Of a stretch of DNA of 53,416 nucleotides, positions 31,389 through 39,973 are shown piece by piece. The translations under genes were made by a program, and so were the position numbers. The stretch lies in the NCBI GenBank assembly GCA_017516465.1, contig JAFXCR010000015.1, positions 1-53,416 on the forward strand, given 5' to 3'. Each line of letters opens with the position of its first letter. Position 1 is the stretch's first letter. The notes under the pieces are model-generated. The model worked only from the letters and a program-made list of their open reading frames with translations, had not been told where the DNA came from and did no database searches. Source of the stretch: Ruminococcus sp. (lineage in GTDB: Bacteria; Bacillota; Clostridia; Oscillospirales; Ruminococcaceae).

Positions 31389-33212
31389 ATGAATCCGAGA
31401 CTTCCTTATCTTCGTGAAAAAACCTCGAAGCTTACATCCTCGCCTGGAGTCTATATAATGAAAAACAAGGAAGGAAGTATTATCTATATCGGAAAGGCAA
31501 AGAATCTCCGCAACAGAGTGAGCAGCTATTTCCGTGAAAATCCAGATCATACACCGAAGGTTGCGGCAATGGTATCGAATGTCTGCGACTACGATTTCAT
31601 TGTAACCGACAGTGAATATGAGGCTCTGCTTCTGGAATGCAGTCTCATCAAGCAGCACAAGCCGAAATATAATATTCTGCTGAAGGACGACAAGGGATAC
31701 CATTATATAAGGATATCAGACGGAGAATTTCCGAGGATAACTACGGAAAAGAATACAAAGGAAGCCGGAAAATATCTCGGTCCGTACACAAGCGGATTTA
31801 TCACAAAGGAAGCCGTAAACGAAGCCAATCGTGTATTCATGCTGCCGACCTGTTCAAAGGTTTTTCCGAGAGATTTCGGCAAGGGCAGACCGTGTCTGAA
31901 TTATCATATCAGGAACTGCATGGGACTTTGCCGTGGAAAAATCAGTCGTGAGGAGTACGCAAATACTGTCGCTCAGGCGGTGGAATTCATAAAAAACGGC
32001 AGTATCGAATCGGTTGAGCGTATGCAGCAGGAAATGGAAAAGGCAGCGGAGAACCTTGATTTCGAGAAAGCGGCTCTGCTTCGTGACAGGATAATTGCTG
32101 TGAAAAAAGCATCTGAAAAGCAGAAGATAATCAACAGCGTTGTTGAGTCCGCAGATGTTGTCGGAATCGCAGAATTTGACGATATATTGTTTATTTCCGT
32201 ACTGATGTACCGTGAAAGCCGGCTCTATGACAAGGCTGTTTTCGAGTTTGAGAAGCCTGATTCCGGAGAAGATGTTCTCAGTTCCTTTCTGATGCAGTTC
32301 TACTACGGCAGAAACGATATCCCAAAATCAGTTGTTGTTGAACGTCTGCCGGCAGAATCGGAGCTTCTGGAGCAGCTGATGGAAAGGCAGTCCGGACGTA
32401 AAGTGAAATTCCATGTTCCTCAGAAGGGAAAGCAGTCGGAGCTTCTGCGTCTTGCGAAAAACAACAGTGCCGAGTATGCCGCATTGAAAAACAATCGTAC
32501 CGGTAGGGAAGTCATAGCTCTTGAACAGCTCGGACGAAGTCTGGGACTGAAAAAAACTCCGAAATATATCGAAGCGTATGATATTTCAAACCTGTCGTCA
32601 GAATCAATGGTAGCCGGAATGGTTGTATTTGAAGACGGCAGACCGTTGAAAAAGGCATACAAACGGTTCACAATAAAGGAACAGCAGTATCAGAACGACT
32701 ACGGCAGTATGCAGGAGGTTCTGCGGCGCAGACTAATGCATATTGTTTCCGGCGAGGGCGATGAGTATTTCACACGCACTCCCGATCTGATACTTCTTGA
32801 CGGCGGAAAGGGACATGTTCACGCAGTTGAGCCAATTATACGTGAGCTTGGGCTGGATATTCCTGTTTTCGGAATGGTCAAGGATAATAAGCACCGGACA
32901 AGAGCAATCGCTGCTGAGGGACGGGAAATCCAGATAAACGAGCTGAAATCTGTGTTCAACCTCGTGACGAGGATACAGGATGAGGTTCATAGATATTCCG
33001 TAAGCTTTATGCATTCAAGACATAAAAAGAAAACCTATGTCTCGGAGCTGACGTCAGTTCGTGGAATAGGTGAAAAAAAGGCGGCAAAGCTTATGATGAA
33101 GTATAAGACAAAGGAAAATCTGAGTAATGCTTCACTGGAAGAACTCGCAGCCGCTGCCGGAGTTTCTCAGGAAACTGGCTTGGAACTGTGGAAGCTTATT
33201 CATGGTGAATGA
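31389..33212 (+). CDS. uvrC: excinuclease ABC subunit C
   Basis: 607 aa, full length. UvrC makes both incisions in nucleotide excision repair with UvrAB. The GIY-YIG nuclease domain (SSPGVYIMKNKEGSIIYIGK, then AKNLRNRVSSYF) makes the 3' cut. A central UVR motif (MQQEMEKAAENLDFEKAALL) binds UvrB. The RNase H-like half (IEAYDISNLSSESMVAGMVVF) makes the 5' cut, and the C-terminal helix-hairpin-helix pair (SVRGIGEKKAAKLM; SLEELAAAAGVS) binds DNA. The start follows the possible nuclease gene by 11 bp (AGGCGGTG), so the two may share a transcript. Confidence 0.97.
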   Translation: MNPRLPYLREKTSKLTSSPGVYIMKNKEGSIIYIGKAKNLRNRVSSYFRENPDHTPKVAAMVSNVCDYDFIVTDSEYEALLLECSLIKQHKPKYNILLKDDKGYHYIRISDGEFPRITTEKNTKEAGKYLGPYTSGFITKEAVNEANRVFMLPTCSKVFPRDFGKGRPCLNYHIRNCMGLCRGKISREEYANTVAQAVEFIKNGSIESVERMQQEMEKAAENLDFEKAALLRDRIIAVKKASEKQKIINSVVESADVVGIAEFDDILFISVLMYRESRLYDKAVFEFEKPDSGEDVLSSFLMQFYYGRNDIPKSVVVERLPAESELLEQLMERQSGRKVKFHVPQKGKQSELLRLAKNNSAEYAALKNNRTGREVIALEQLGRSLGLKKTPKYIEAYDISNLSSESMVAGMVVFEDGRPLKKAYKRFTIKEQQYQNDYGSMQEVLRRRLMHIVSGEGDEYFTRTPDLILLDGGKGHVHAVEPIIRELGLDIPVFGMVKDNKHRTRAIAAEGREIQINELKSVFNLVTRIQDEVHRYSVSFMHSRHKKKTYVSELTSVRGIGEKKAAKLMMKYKTKENLSNASLEELAAAAGVSQETGLELWKLIHGE

Positions 33213-33230
33213 TATATTAGTTGTAAAAAA

Positions 33231-33259
33231 GGACGACCTGACGGTCGTCCATGTTTTTT
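33231..33259 (+). terminator. uvrC terminator
   Basis: GGACGACC/GGTCGTCC stem followed by a run of T residues, 18 bp past the uvrC stop. Confidence 0.9.
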
Positions 33260-33263
33260 GTTG

Positions 33264-33396
33264 TAAGGAGCTGCTCTCTCTTGCAGAGCGCTTTATGTGG
33301 GGTTTTACCCCACACTCCACCAGAGGTGCTGCCTCTGGACTTCGCCAAAGGGTTATCAACCCTTTGGAAACCCAGTATTATACCAATCACCAATGA
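33264..33396. repeat. intergenic element with three tandem hairpins
   Basis: Three perfect or near-perfect hairpins follow in order: TGTGGGGTTTTACCCCACA (33296-33314), CCAGAGGTGCTGCCTCTGG (33320-33338), and a CCAAAGGGTT/AACCCTTTGG hairpin (33345-33367). Downstream is TATACCAATC and a small CAATCA/TGATTG hairpin. The loop-and-stem pattern is typical of dispersed repeats in ruminococcal intergenic regions (from memory). The ATACCAATC end is shared with the element at 37808-37972. Confidence 0.6.
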
Positions 33397-33403
33397 TTGC
33401 AAC

Positions 33404-34333
33404 TTAGTCAAAGAAAAGCGGTGTTGAGAAGTAGCGTTCTGCTGTATCCGGAAGGATAGTCACGACAGTTTTTCCTTCGCCGAGTTTTTCGGCTAATTTC
33501 AGAGCAGCAGCAACATTAGTTCCGCTGGAAATTCCGCACATGATACCTTCCTTTGAAGCAAGATCTCTTGCGGTCTGAATAGCTTCTTCATCGCTTACGA
33601 TGTAGATATTATCATAGATTTTTGTATTGAGGATATCAGGGATAATACCGTCGCCGATACCCATTTGAAGATGAGTTCCGATAGTTCCTCCGGCGAGAAT
33701 AGCGGCATTTTCAGGTTCAACAGCCCAGATTTCGAGATCGGGGTACTGTGCTCTGAGAGCTTCACCGATACCTGTGATAGTTCCGCCCGTACCGATTCCG
33801 GAGCAGAAACCGTCGATTCTTCCGGCTGTCTGTTCAAGAATTTCAAGAGCGGTATGATACTTGTGAGCATAGATGTTATTGGGATTTGCAAACTGCTGCG
33901 GAACAAAGACATTTTCATTTTCTTCTGCCATTTTAAGAGCTGTATTGAGACATTCCTCGATACATTTTCCGATATCTCCAGCGTCATGGATGAGGATAAC
34001 ATCCGCACCGTAGTGACGAACGAGTTTTCTGCGTTCTTCGCTGACGGAATCGGGCATAATGATTATAGTTTTGTAGCCTCTTACAGCACCCACAAGAGCG
34101 AGACCGATTCCCTGATTTCCGCTTGTAGGCTCTACTATAATGGTATCCTTGTTGATTTTTCCTTCCTTTTCAGCATTGCGTATCATGTTGTAAGCAGTTC
34201 TTGTCTTGATTGAACCGCCAACGTTAAGGCCTTCAAATTTTACAAGAACTTCGGCATTGCCGGGTTTATTCATGCGGCTGAGTCTGATCATCGGGGTGTG
34301 TCCCATTGCTTCTATGATGTTATTATAAATCAT
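33404..34333 (-). CDS. cysK: cysteine synthase (PLP-dependent O-acetylserine sulfhydrylase family)
   Basis: 309 aa, the usual length. The fold-type II PLP enzyme replaces acetate of O-acetylserine with sulfide. The PLP lysine lies in NVGGSIKTRTAYNM (relatives mostly have SSVKDR, so Asp is Thr here). Other motifs: VEPTSGNQGIGLALVGA (substrate loop), GIGTGGTITGIGE (phosphate-binding glycines) and GISSGTNVAAAL. The C-terminus ends AERYFSTPLFFD. TAAGGAGA precedes the ATG. The altered active-site neighbourhood leaves open a related beta-replacement activity. Confidence 0.9.
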   Translation of the reverse strand: MIYNNIIEAMGHTPMIRLSRMNKPGNAEVLVKFEGLNVGGSIKTRTAYNMIRNAEKEGKINKDTIIVEPTSGNQGIGLALVGAVRGYKTIIIMPDSVSEERRKLVRHYGADVILIHDAGDIGKCIEECLNTALKMAEENENVFVPQQFANPNNIYAHKYHTALEILEQTAGRIDGFCSGIGTGGTITGIGEALRAQYPDLEIWAVEPENAAILAGGTIGTHLQMGIGDGIIPDILNTKIYDNIYIVSDEEAIQTARDLASKEGIMCGISSGTNVAAALKLAEKLGEGKTVVTILPDTAERYFSTPLFFD

Positions 34334-34366
34334 TTAAATATCTCCTTAAAAAAAGCTGCATTACTA

Positions 34367-34394
34367 TTATATACCATTTTGCAGATATTTGCAA
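34367..34394 (-). promoter_or_regulatory. cysK promoter
   Basis: On the minus strand TTGCAA (34389-34394), 16-bp spacer, TATAAT (34367-34372). No T-box or S-box leader seen. Confidence 0.7.
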
Positions 34395-34398
34395 TAAT

Positions 34399-34752
34399 TT
34401 AGGGTAAATTTCTCCATATACCGAACAGAATAAGTAAAATAACTGAAATTATCCCCACAGCCTTCAGAAATTTTTCACCTTTGTCGAAAAGCCAGAGTAT
34501 AATGCAGATCCCCCACACCGGAAGCATTGAAAAAATCGCCTGATTACAGTGGAAGGCTCCGGCGATATCGAGTTCTGCAAGCCGCATGAACATTCGGGAG
34601 ATACCGCATCCGGGACATTGAATTCTGTTTCCGGACATAAGATTTATGGGGCAGGGGATTCCAAGATCAGTCAGTTTTACAAAAATAAAATAGGCTGTTC
34701 CGAGAATAAGTGCAACTATAATTTTCTTTAATTTATATATATTCATCTTCAT
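34399..34752 (-). CDS. DUF2752 family small membrane protein
   Basis: About 117 aa from the ATG at 34752 (alternatives: GTG 34764 or ATG 34746; no clear ribosome-binding site). Three hydrophobic segments: IIVALILGTAYFIFV, IFSMLPVWGICIILWLF and the C-terminal AVGIISVILLILFGIW. The family signature is CPINLMSGNRIQCPGCGISR followed by MFMRLAELDIAGAFHCN, with its two-cysteine CPGCG motif. Function unknown. It lies after the DUF4234 gene, beyond a hairpin. Confidence 0.85.
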   Translation of the reverse strand: MKMNIYKLKKIIVALILGTAYFIFVKLTDLGIPCPINLMSGNRIQCPGCGISRMFMRLAELDIAGAFHCNQAIFSMLPVWGICIILWLFDKGEKFLKAVGIISVILLILFGIWRNLP

Positions 34753-34774
34753 AATATGAATCACACACCAAAAA

Positions 34775-34792
34775 TGCCCCTTTTACGGGGCA
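34775..34792 (-). terminator. terminator after the DUF4234 gene
   Basis: TGCCCC/GGGGCA stem followed by TTTTT on the minus strand, between two leftward genes; a T run on the other side makes it near symmetric. The downstream DUF2752 gene may depend on read-through. Confidence 0.65.
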
Positions 34793-34799
34793 ATGTTTT

Positions 34800-35300
34800 T
34801 TATACGGCAAGCTTGTTTATTTCATTCTGCATAAGGCTGAATGAGACAATAACTCCTATATATGGTACCAGAATAAGTACAAGGTAGATAATTCCCATTT
34901 TTGTCGGCGGCAGATTTTTTATCATGCGTGCCTTGTCGATTCTTTCGCCCTGCATGTAAGACCAGTATAAAAGATAGATTCCACAGGTGAAAATAGAATA
35001 AAGAACAGCTGGTGTACCGGTTGTCGGCTTGGGCTCACGGGAGAGGAAGTTTGATTCGTCATTGAGGTTTGACATCCATATAAGCAGATAAAGTCCGCAG
35101 GTAATCAGACAAAGTACAATACATAGCAAAATAGATCTTACTTTTACACCTGCGTAGTACTGTATATAATTATCATTGGTTATTTTTTTCGGATCAGTTG
35201 TGAAATTACCGGATGGTTCTATTTTGTCAGCCGGAGCAAATGCACCACAGTTGGGGCATTTCGGGGCATTGAACGTATATCCGCAATATTCGCATTTCAT
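34800..35300 (-). CDS. zinc-ribbon plus DUF4234 membrane protein
   Basis: 166 aa. An N-terminal zinc ribbon (CEYCGYTFNAPKCPNCG, two CxxC pairs) is followed by a polar linker. The DUF4234 region has about four membrane segments, including VRSILLCIVLCLITCGLYLL, AVLYSIFTCGIYLLYWSYMQ and a final pair around IYLVLILVPYIGVIVSF. The twin TCGLY/TCGIY motifs are typical of the family. Function unknown. It has its own promoter at 35332-35360. Confidence 0.85.
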   Translation of the reverse strand: MKCEYCGYTFNAPKCPNCGAFAPADKIEPSGNFTTDPKKITNDNYIQYYAGVKVRSILLCIVLCLITCGLYLLIWMSNLNDESNFLSREPKPTTGTPAVLYSIFTCGIYLLYWSYMQGERIDKARMIKNLPPTKMGIIYLVLILVPYIGVIVSFSLMQNEINKLAV

Positions 35301-35331
35301 AAAATCACTCTTTCTTATGAATATTACATAT

Positions 35332-35360
35332 ATTATATCATATCTGCATTGATTTTACAA
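35332..35360 (-). promoter_or_regulatory. promoter of the DUF4234 gene
   Basis: On the minus strand TTGTAA (35355-35360), 17-bp spacer, TATAAT (35332-35337). Confidence 0.65.
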
Positions 35361-35408
35361 TAGCGTAATTCTACAATAATACCGTAGTTTATTTGGCAGA
35401 TTTGTGAT

Positions 35409-36560
35409 TCAGTACAGGGCGTAACCGTCTGCGGATGAGGATTTTACAAGCTCAATCTGACGGCTGATTATATCGGGATTGTCTATCCATTCGTTTTCTC
35501 CTGCGGAGCCAGCCCATTTATCGGTTTTTCCTTGTTTGTAGGCGGCAAGTCCGATTATCAGCTTTACGCGACTATCACCACGAAGCTCCTCCCAGCGGTT
35601 CAGTGTTAGTTCAAACGGGCACGAAGCATTTTTAAATCCGAAGTAAATCTGCGGCACGATGTAATCGCAGTAGCCCTCACTGCCAGCCCAGAGTTTCACG
35701 TCGGCGTACTGAGAAGTATAATTTGCCTCGATATTACCCTGAGGACTTATGCCGAAAAGAATACGTTTATCATGAGATTTTACCGAATCATAGAGGTTTC
35801 TGACAAGGCGTGTGCAGTTGGAAAGCCTCCACTGTGCAAGATCGGTTCTGCCGCTTTTCTGAAATTCCGCTTTGTCGAAATTTTTGTCCGTTGTGGGGTA
35901 GAAGTAATCGTCAATGTGGATTCCGTCCAGATCATAATTTTCAAGGAGTTCCGTCACACAGCTGCGGAGAAGTTCAGCCGTTTCAGAGTATGACGGATCG
36001 AGATACCAGCGGTCGCCGACAAGCTTTGCAACGGGATGTTCTTTATCCTCAGTCCACTTTTTTATGATGAAATCATCCGGAAGTTCCGCCATTTGCTGAG
36101 CAGTCTGACAGCGCAGGGGATTCAGCCAGCCATGTGCCGAAAGTCCGAGTTTGTGGGCTTCTTCCAGCATGATCGCAAGCGGATCGTAATTGCCGTCAAG
36201 GAAAACGCCTTTCGGGAAGATCTCCGATTCATAGTAAGCGTCGCCACAAGGGTGAATGTGCAGATATATGGTGTTTATTCCGTTGTTTTTCGCCTGTGTG
36301 AAGCGGTCACGGACAGCACTCCGGAATTCCTCTGCCGACTTGCCGTACATATACTCCTCGTACTGCATATAGGGAAACCACTGACCGGTCTGATATCTGA
36401 AGTTCAGCGGAACATATCCTTCCGGCACATCCATGTGAAGCTGTTCAAAATCCTGAATGTAGGCTGTTGCTGGAATATCTGAAATGGCAGAATTTTCGCT
36501 GACGTGGGTGCTGCATGAGCAGAAAATAAGCGGCAAAAGCAGAAATAATAAAAATTTCAT
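35409..36560 (-). CDS. lipoprotein with GHL10/YngK-like glycoside hydrolase domain
   Basis: 383 aa. A lipoprotein signal (KFLLFLLLPLIFCSC) has a Cys at 14 or 16 for lipidation. The TIM-barrel of the glycosyl-hydrolase-like GHL10 family (DUF187) shows FTQAKNNGINTIYLHIHPCG, GLSAHGWLNPLR, LDPSYSETAELLRSC and YDLDGIHIDDYFYPT with the paired aspartates expected at the active site. Later, FGISPQGN and CDYIVPQIYFGF are also conserved. It ends abruptly at SSADGYALY, a little shorter than relatives that continue past this strand. The likely role is cell-surface or envelope glycan hydrolysis; substrate not known. AAAGGA precedes the ATG. Confidence 0.88.
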   Translation of the reverse strand: MKFLLFLLLPLIFCSCSTHVSENSAISDIPATAYIQDFEQLHMDVPEGYVPLNFRYQTGQWFPYMQYEEYMYGKSAEEFRSAVRDRFTQAKNNGINTIYLHIHPCGDAYYESEIFPKGVFLDGNYDPLAIMLEEAHKLGLSAHGWLNPLRCQTAQQMAELPDDFIIKKWTEDKEHPVAKLVGDRWYLDPSYSETAELLRSCVTELLENYDLDGIHIDDYFYPTTDKNFDKAEFQKSGRTDLAQWRLSNCTRLVRNLYDSVKSHDKRILFGISPQGNIEANYTSQYADVKLWAGSEGYCDYIVPQIYFGFKNASCPFELTLNRWEELRGDSRVKLIIGLAAYKQGKTDKWAGSAGENEWIDNPDIISRQIELVKSSSADGYALY

Positions 36561-36601
36561 GGAGACATCCTTTCGTTTTTTTTATGTATATTCTATATTT
36601 C

Positions 36602-36645
36602 AGCAGAAAATTCTGCTTGCAAAAAATCCGACAATGATGTATAAT
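36602..36645 (+). promoter_or_regulatory. promoter of the DUF4317 gene with overlapping palindrome
   Basis: TTGCAA (36617-36622), 17-bp spacer and TATAAT (36640-36645). AGCAGAA-AA-TTCTGCT (36602-36617) abuts the -35 box in the divergent region and could be an operator. Confidence 0.6.
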
Positions 36646-36678
36646 AAAATAACCGATTAAAAGAAAGGAATACCAGAA

Positions 36679-37809
36679 ATGAATAAAAAGGAAACAGCAG
36701 AAATAAAAAAGAATTTTTCAGATAAAAGCGGATTTTTCATCATGGAAAGGCTTCTTACAGGCTTCATTGATGCCGAGAAGAATCTCCGCTGTCACCAGAT
36801 AAATTCATGTCTCACCATGTCCGTTGAGGAGCACGATGTCTACGAGGAAACTCTCAAAAAAGTTCTCAACACCAACGTTGGAAAGTCCTTTGTGGAGTAT
36901 GAATTCCCTAACGAAGCGTATGAAGAAGGTAAACCGCAGAATATCCTGTATACACTTCTTAAATCCGAGCTGAAGGATGAAACGGTCTGCGAGGATTTCC
37001 TCAATCACATTGCAAATAACAGAGTATGTGAAGGACCTTTTGCCGTACTTACCGCATATTGTACATACACGATCAGACGCAAGGACAAAAACGACGAGTT
37101 TTCTGACGGTGAAGATGAGGTCTACCGCTACATACTTACTGCACTCTGCCCTGTAAATACCGGAAGTGACGGCTTTATTTTCGATTCCTTCAACAACGAG
37201 ATCACCAAGAAAGTCAATACCGAGCTTATTATAAGCAAATCGCCTTCAGATGGTTTTCTGTTCCCTGTTTTCAGCAACAGAAGCAGTGATATTAATCATG
37301 TCATGTACTACACAAAATCAGCGAAATCTCCCGATATTTCGATTGTTGAGAACGTTCTCGGCTGTAATTTCGTGATGTCGGCAGATAACGAAAAGGCTAA
37401 TTTCCAGAGCATTCTCAAAAGCGTTGCCGGCGATGATCTTGACTATATGCTCATAAAAACAGTGAACGAAAAAATCAGCGATGTTGTCGAGGAATGCAAG
37501 GATGAAACCGACAAAGCAGTTATCGAGCCGACTGTTCTCAGGGATATCTTTATCGACGCCGGTCTGCCGCAGGAGCGTGTCGATATGGTTCAGCCTGTGT
37601 ATGAGAAGGTTTGCGGAAATGCTCCGCTTACTGCTGTGAATCTTGTGGAGACAAAGACAGTTCTTTCTTCGCCCGGAATCACCGTGAACATCAAGCCTTC
37701 TGCTGCTGATAAGGTACGCACAAGTGTTGTTGACGGCAGAAGATGCCTTCTTATCGACATTGACGATCCTACAATTGAGATAAACGGTCTGCCGGTAACA
37801 CTCAACTGA
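36679..37809 (+). CDS. DUF4317 family protein
   Basis: 376 aa, cytosolic, no membrane segment. The opening MNKKETAEIKKNFSDKSGFF and the later FIFDSFNNEI and FSNRSSDINHVMYYTKSA stretches match the clostridial DUF4317 family, whose function is unknown. AAGAAAGGA precedes the ATG. It is monocistronic, with its own promoter and a hairpin-rich element after the stop. Confidence 0.85.
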   Translation: MNKKETAEIKKNFSDKSGFFIMERLLTGFIDAEKNLRCHQINSCLTMSVEEHDVYEETLKKVLNTNVGKSFVEYEFPNEAYEEGKPQNILYTLLKSELKDETVCEDFLNHIANNRVCEGPFAVLTAYCTYTIRRKDKNDEFSDGEDEVYRYILTALCPVNTGSDGFIFDSFNNEITKKVNTELIISKSPSDGFLFPVFSNRSSDINHVMYYTKSAKSPDISIVENVLGCNFVMSADNEKANFQSILKSVAGDDLDYMLIKTVNEKISDVVEECKDETDKAVIEPTVLRDIFIDAGLPQERVDMVQPVYEKVCGNAPLTAVNLVETKTVLSSPGITVNIKPSAADKVRTSVVDGRRCLLIDIDDPTIEINGLPVTLN

Positions 37810-37972
37810 TACTAATCCCAATAAATCCTGTATACACAGAATTTATTGGGTACGCCTGCAAAGCAGGCTGCAATTAGCTGCACTAATTACCGTCTCATAC
37901 AATCCTTTACGCTGTCATTGACAGCTAAATTCCAGCAGACTTTTGTCTGCTGGAATTAAAAGGATTGGTATG
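37808..37972. repeat. multi-hairpin intergenic element with terminal inverted repeat
   Basis: The ends TGATACTAATCC and GGATTGGTATGA are near-perfect inverted repeats. Inside are successive hairpins: CCCAATAAAT/ATTTATTGGG (37817-37850), GCCTGCAAAGCAGGC, AATTAG/CTAATT, GCTGTCATTGACAGC, and a 13-bp perfect AATTCCAGCAGAC/GTCTGCTGGAATT stem (37928-37957). The whole could fold as a multi-branched RNA or DNA structure. No coding frame. It resembles a non-autonomous dispersed repeat. Confidence 0.6.
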
Positions 37973-38054
37973 ATTCATAATTCTGACTGCTTCCGCATAT
38001 ACTTTGTATGGCACCGGTCTGCATGGTGCAACACCAGATTACGGAGGAGATAGT

Positions 38055-39884
38055 ATGTGCGGAATTGCAGGAGCTATAAGCTTTTCTGAGGATATGCGCA
38101 GCGACATGAAGATATACGAGAAAATGCAGCGGGCAATGATACATCGTGGTCCCGACCAGCGTGGAATTGTTCTTACCCGTGAGGCTGCACTTATTCACAC
38201 AAGACTGGCGGTTATTGATATTTCCGGAGGACGTCAGCCGATGAGCTGTTCTTACGGAGAAAAAAATTACATCATCGTTTATAATGGCGAGCTTTACAAT
38301 ACCAGTGAACTTCGTGAAGAACTTGAGACGGATTTTGCTTTTGAGACTGATTCTGATACGGAAGTAGTGCTGAAAAGCTACATCAAATGGGGAAAATCAT
38401 GCGTTGACCGCTTCAACGGGATATTCGCATTTGTCGTCTATGACGAACACGAACACAGTGTTTTTCTTTCGAGAGACAGGATTGGTGTAAAGCCGCTTTT
38501 TTATTATGATACCGGAGATAAGCTGATTTTTGCATCGGAACTTCCGGTATTGCTGGAACACCCAGATATTCCGCATGAAATAGATGAAAATGGTGCGGCA
38601 GAGCTGATACTTATGGCTCCCGGAAGAACTCCCGGATGCGGCGTTGTCAGGGGAGTAAAGGAAGTTTTACCAGGCTGGAGAGGATTATACAGCGAGCGTG
38701 GGCTGAAGCTTGAGGAATACTGGCGGCTTCGTGCTTATCCGCTTGACGAGACATTTGAGCAGACAGCCGAGCACGTCCGTGAGCTTCTTCTTGATTCGAT
38801 ACGCCGTCAGCTTGTGTCGGATGTTCCGGTGTGTACATTTCTTTCGGGCGGTCTTGATTCAAGCCTGATATCGAGCATTGCGGCGGATGAATTCAGAAAA
38901 CAGGGAAAAAAGCTGAGTACATTTTCCGTTGATTATCGTGATAACGACAGATATTTCACGAAAAGCCATTTTCAGCCGAACAGCGATCCCGAATATATAA
39001 AGTGCATGGCTGAATATCTTGGCAGCGATCATCACTGGCTTGTAGTCGATACGCCGGAGCTTGTCAATGCTCTCGATGAAGCAGTTGAAGCAAGAGGACT
39101 TCCCGGAATGGCAGATGTTGACGCATCCATGCTTTTACTATGTCGTGAGATTAAAAAATACGGAACAGTTGCTCTTTCCGGCGAGTGTGCCGATGAGATA
39201 TTCGGTGGCTATCCGTGGTATCGTGACAAGGATATCCGCATGACGGATGGTTTTCCGTGGGCGCAGAGTACTGCATACCGCCGGACTTTTCTTGGTGAGG
39301 ATTATATCCGGAAAATTGACGCTGATGATTATGTATACAGTGCGTATAGAAAAACAGCCGACAGTGCAGTGAAGCTTCATGGCGAAAACGTGCTTGAATC
39401 ACGGATGAGAGAGATGACGCAGCTTAATTTCAGCTGGTTTATGCAGAATCTTCTTGACCGCAAGGACAGGATGAGTATGTTCAGCGGACTTGAAGTCAGG
39501 GTGCCGTTCTGTGATTATCGTATTGCGGAGTATCTCTACAATGTGTGCTGGGAGTACAAGGATCACAACGGACAGGAAAAGGGACTTCTTCGTGAGGCAA
39601 TGAAGGAATGGCTGCCGGAAAAGGTTCTTAACCGCAAGAAAAGTCCGTATCCCAAGACGCATAATCCGGCATTTCTGGAAGCAGTTACATCGAAGCTGTG
39701 CAGTATCCTTGATGACAGAGACAGTCCGCTGACGGAGCTTGTAAGCCGTCCGGCACTGGAAAAGCTTCTAACGCATGACGACCATGTTCAGTGGTACGGC
39801 CAGCTGATGAATCTGCCGCAGACGATAGCATTTTTCACGCAGCTTGACTACTGGCTCAGAAGATATAAAATACGTTTTGTATAA
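38055..39884 (+). CDS. asnB: asparagine synthase (glutamine-hydrolysing)
   Basis: 609 aa from the ATG at 38055 (GGAGGAG upstream); this start places the catalytic Cys2 correctly (MCGIAGAISF). An N-terminal class II glutaminase domain (HRGPDQRG, YNGELYN, SDTEVVL) releases ammonia. The synthetase domain activates aspartate with ATP through the PP-loop FLSGGLDSSLI. Other landmarks are SRDRIGVKPLFYY, ALSGECADEIFGGYPWYRD and RVPFCDYRIAEYLYNV. The frame extends 17 codons upstream without conservation. It ends 5 bp before a strong terminator. Confidence 0.96.
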   Translation: MCGIAGAISFSEDMRSDMKIYEKMQRAMIHRGPDQRGIVLTREAALIHTRLAVIDISGGRQPMSCSYGEKNYIIVYNGELYNTSELREELETDFAFETDSDTEVVLKSYIKWGKSCVDRFNGIFAFVVYDEHEHSVFLSRDRIGVKPLFYYDTGDKLIFASELPVLLEHPDIPHEIDENGAAELILMAPGRTPGCGVVRGVKEVLPGWRGLYSERGLKLEEYWRLRAYPLDETFEQTAEHVRELLLDSIRRQLVSDVPVCTFLSGGLDSSLISSIAADEFRKQGKKLSTFSVDYRDNDRYFTKSHFQPNSDPEYIKCMAEYLGSDHHWLVVDTPELVNALDEAVEARGLPGMADVDASMLLLCREIKKYGTVALSGECADEIFGGYPWYRDKDIRMTDGFPWAQSTAYRRTFLGEDYIRKIDADDYVYSAYRKTADSAVKLHGENVLESRMREMTQLNFSWFMQNLLDRKDRMSMFSGLEVRVPFCDYRIAEYLYNVCWEYKDHNGQEKGLLREAMKEWLPEKVLNRKKSPYPKTHNPAFLEAVTSKLCSILDDRDSPLTELVSRPALEKLLTHDDHVQWYGQLMNLPQTIAFFTQLDYWLRRYKIRFV

Positions 39885-39888
39885 ATTT

Positions 39889-39917
39889 ATCCCCCTAAGA
39901 TAATATCTTAGGGGGAT
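39889..39917. terminator. terminator after asnB
   Basis: ATCCCCCTAAGAT pairs perfectly with ATCTTAGGGGGAT and is followed by GTTT; it also lies 57 bp beyond the stop of the opposing anti-sigma gene. Confidence 0.8.
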
Positions 39918-39973
39918 GTTTATTGAACTTTCTTTTGTGGTAAGCGGGTTACCGATAAGGTTATCTGTTCTGT

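Noticed and set aside
33296-33367. Possible CRISPR-like or attachment-site repeat
   Set aside because: The hairpins differ from each other and there are no regularly spaced identical repeats or integrase gene.
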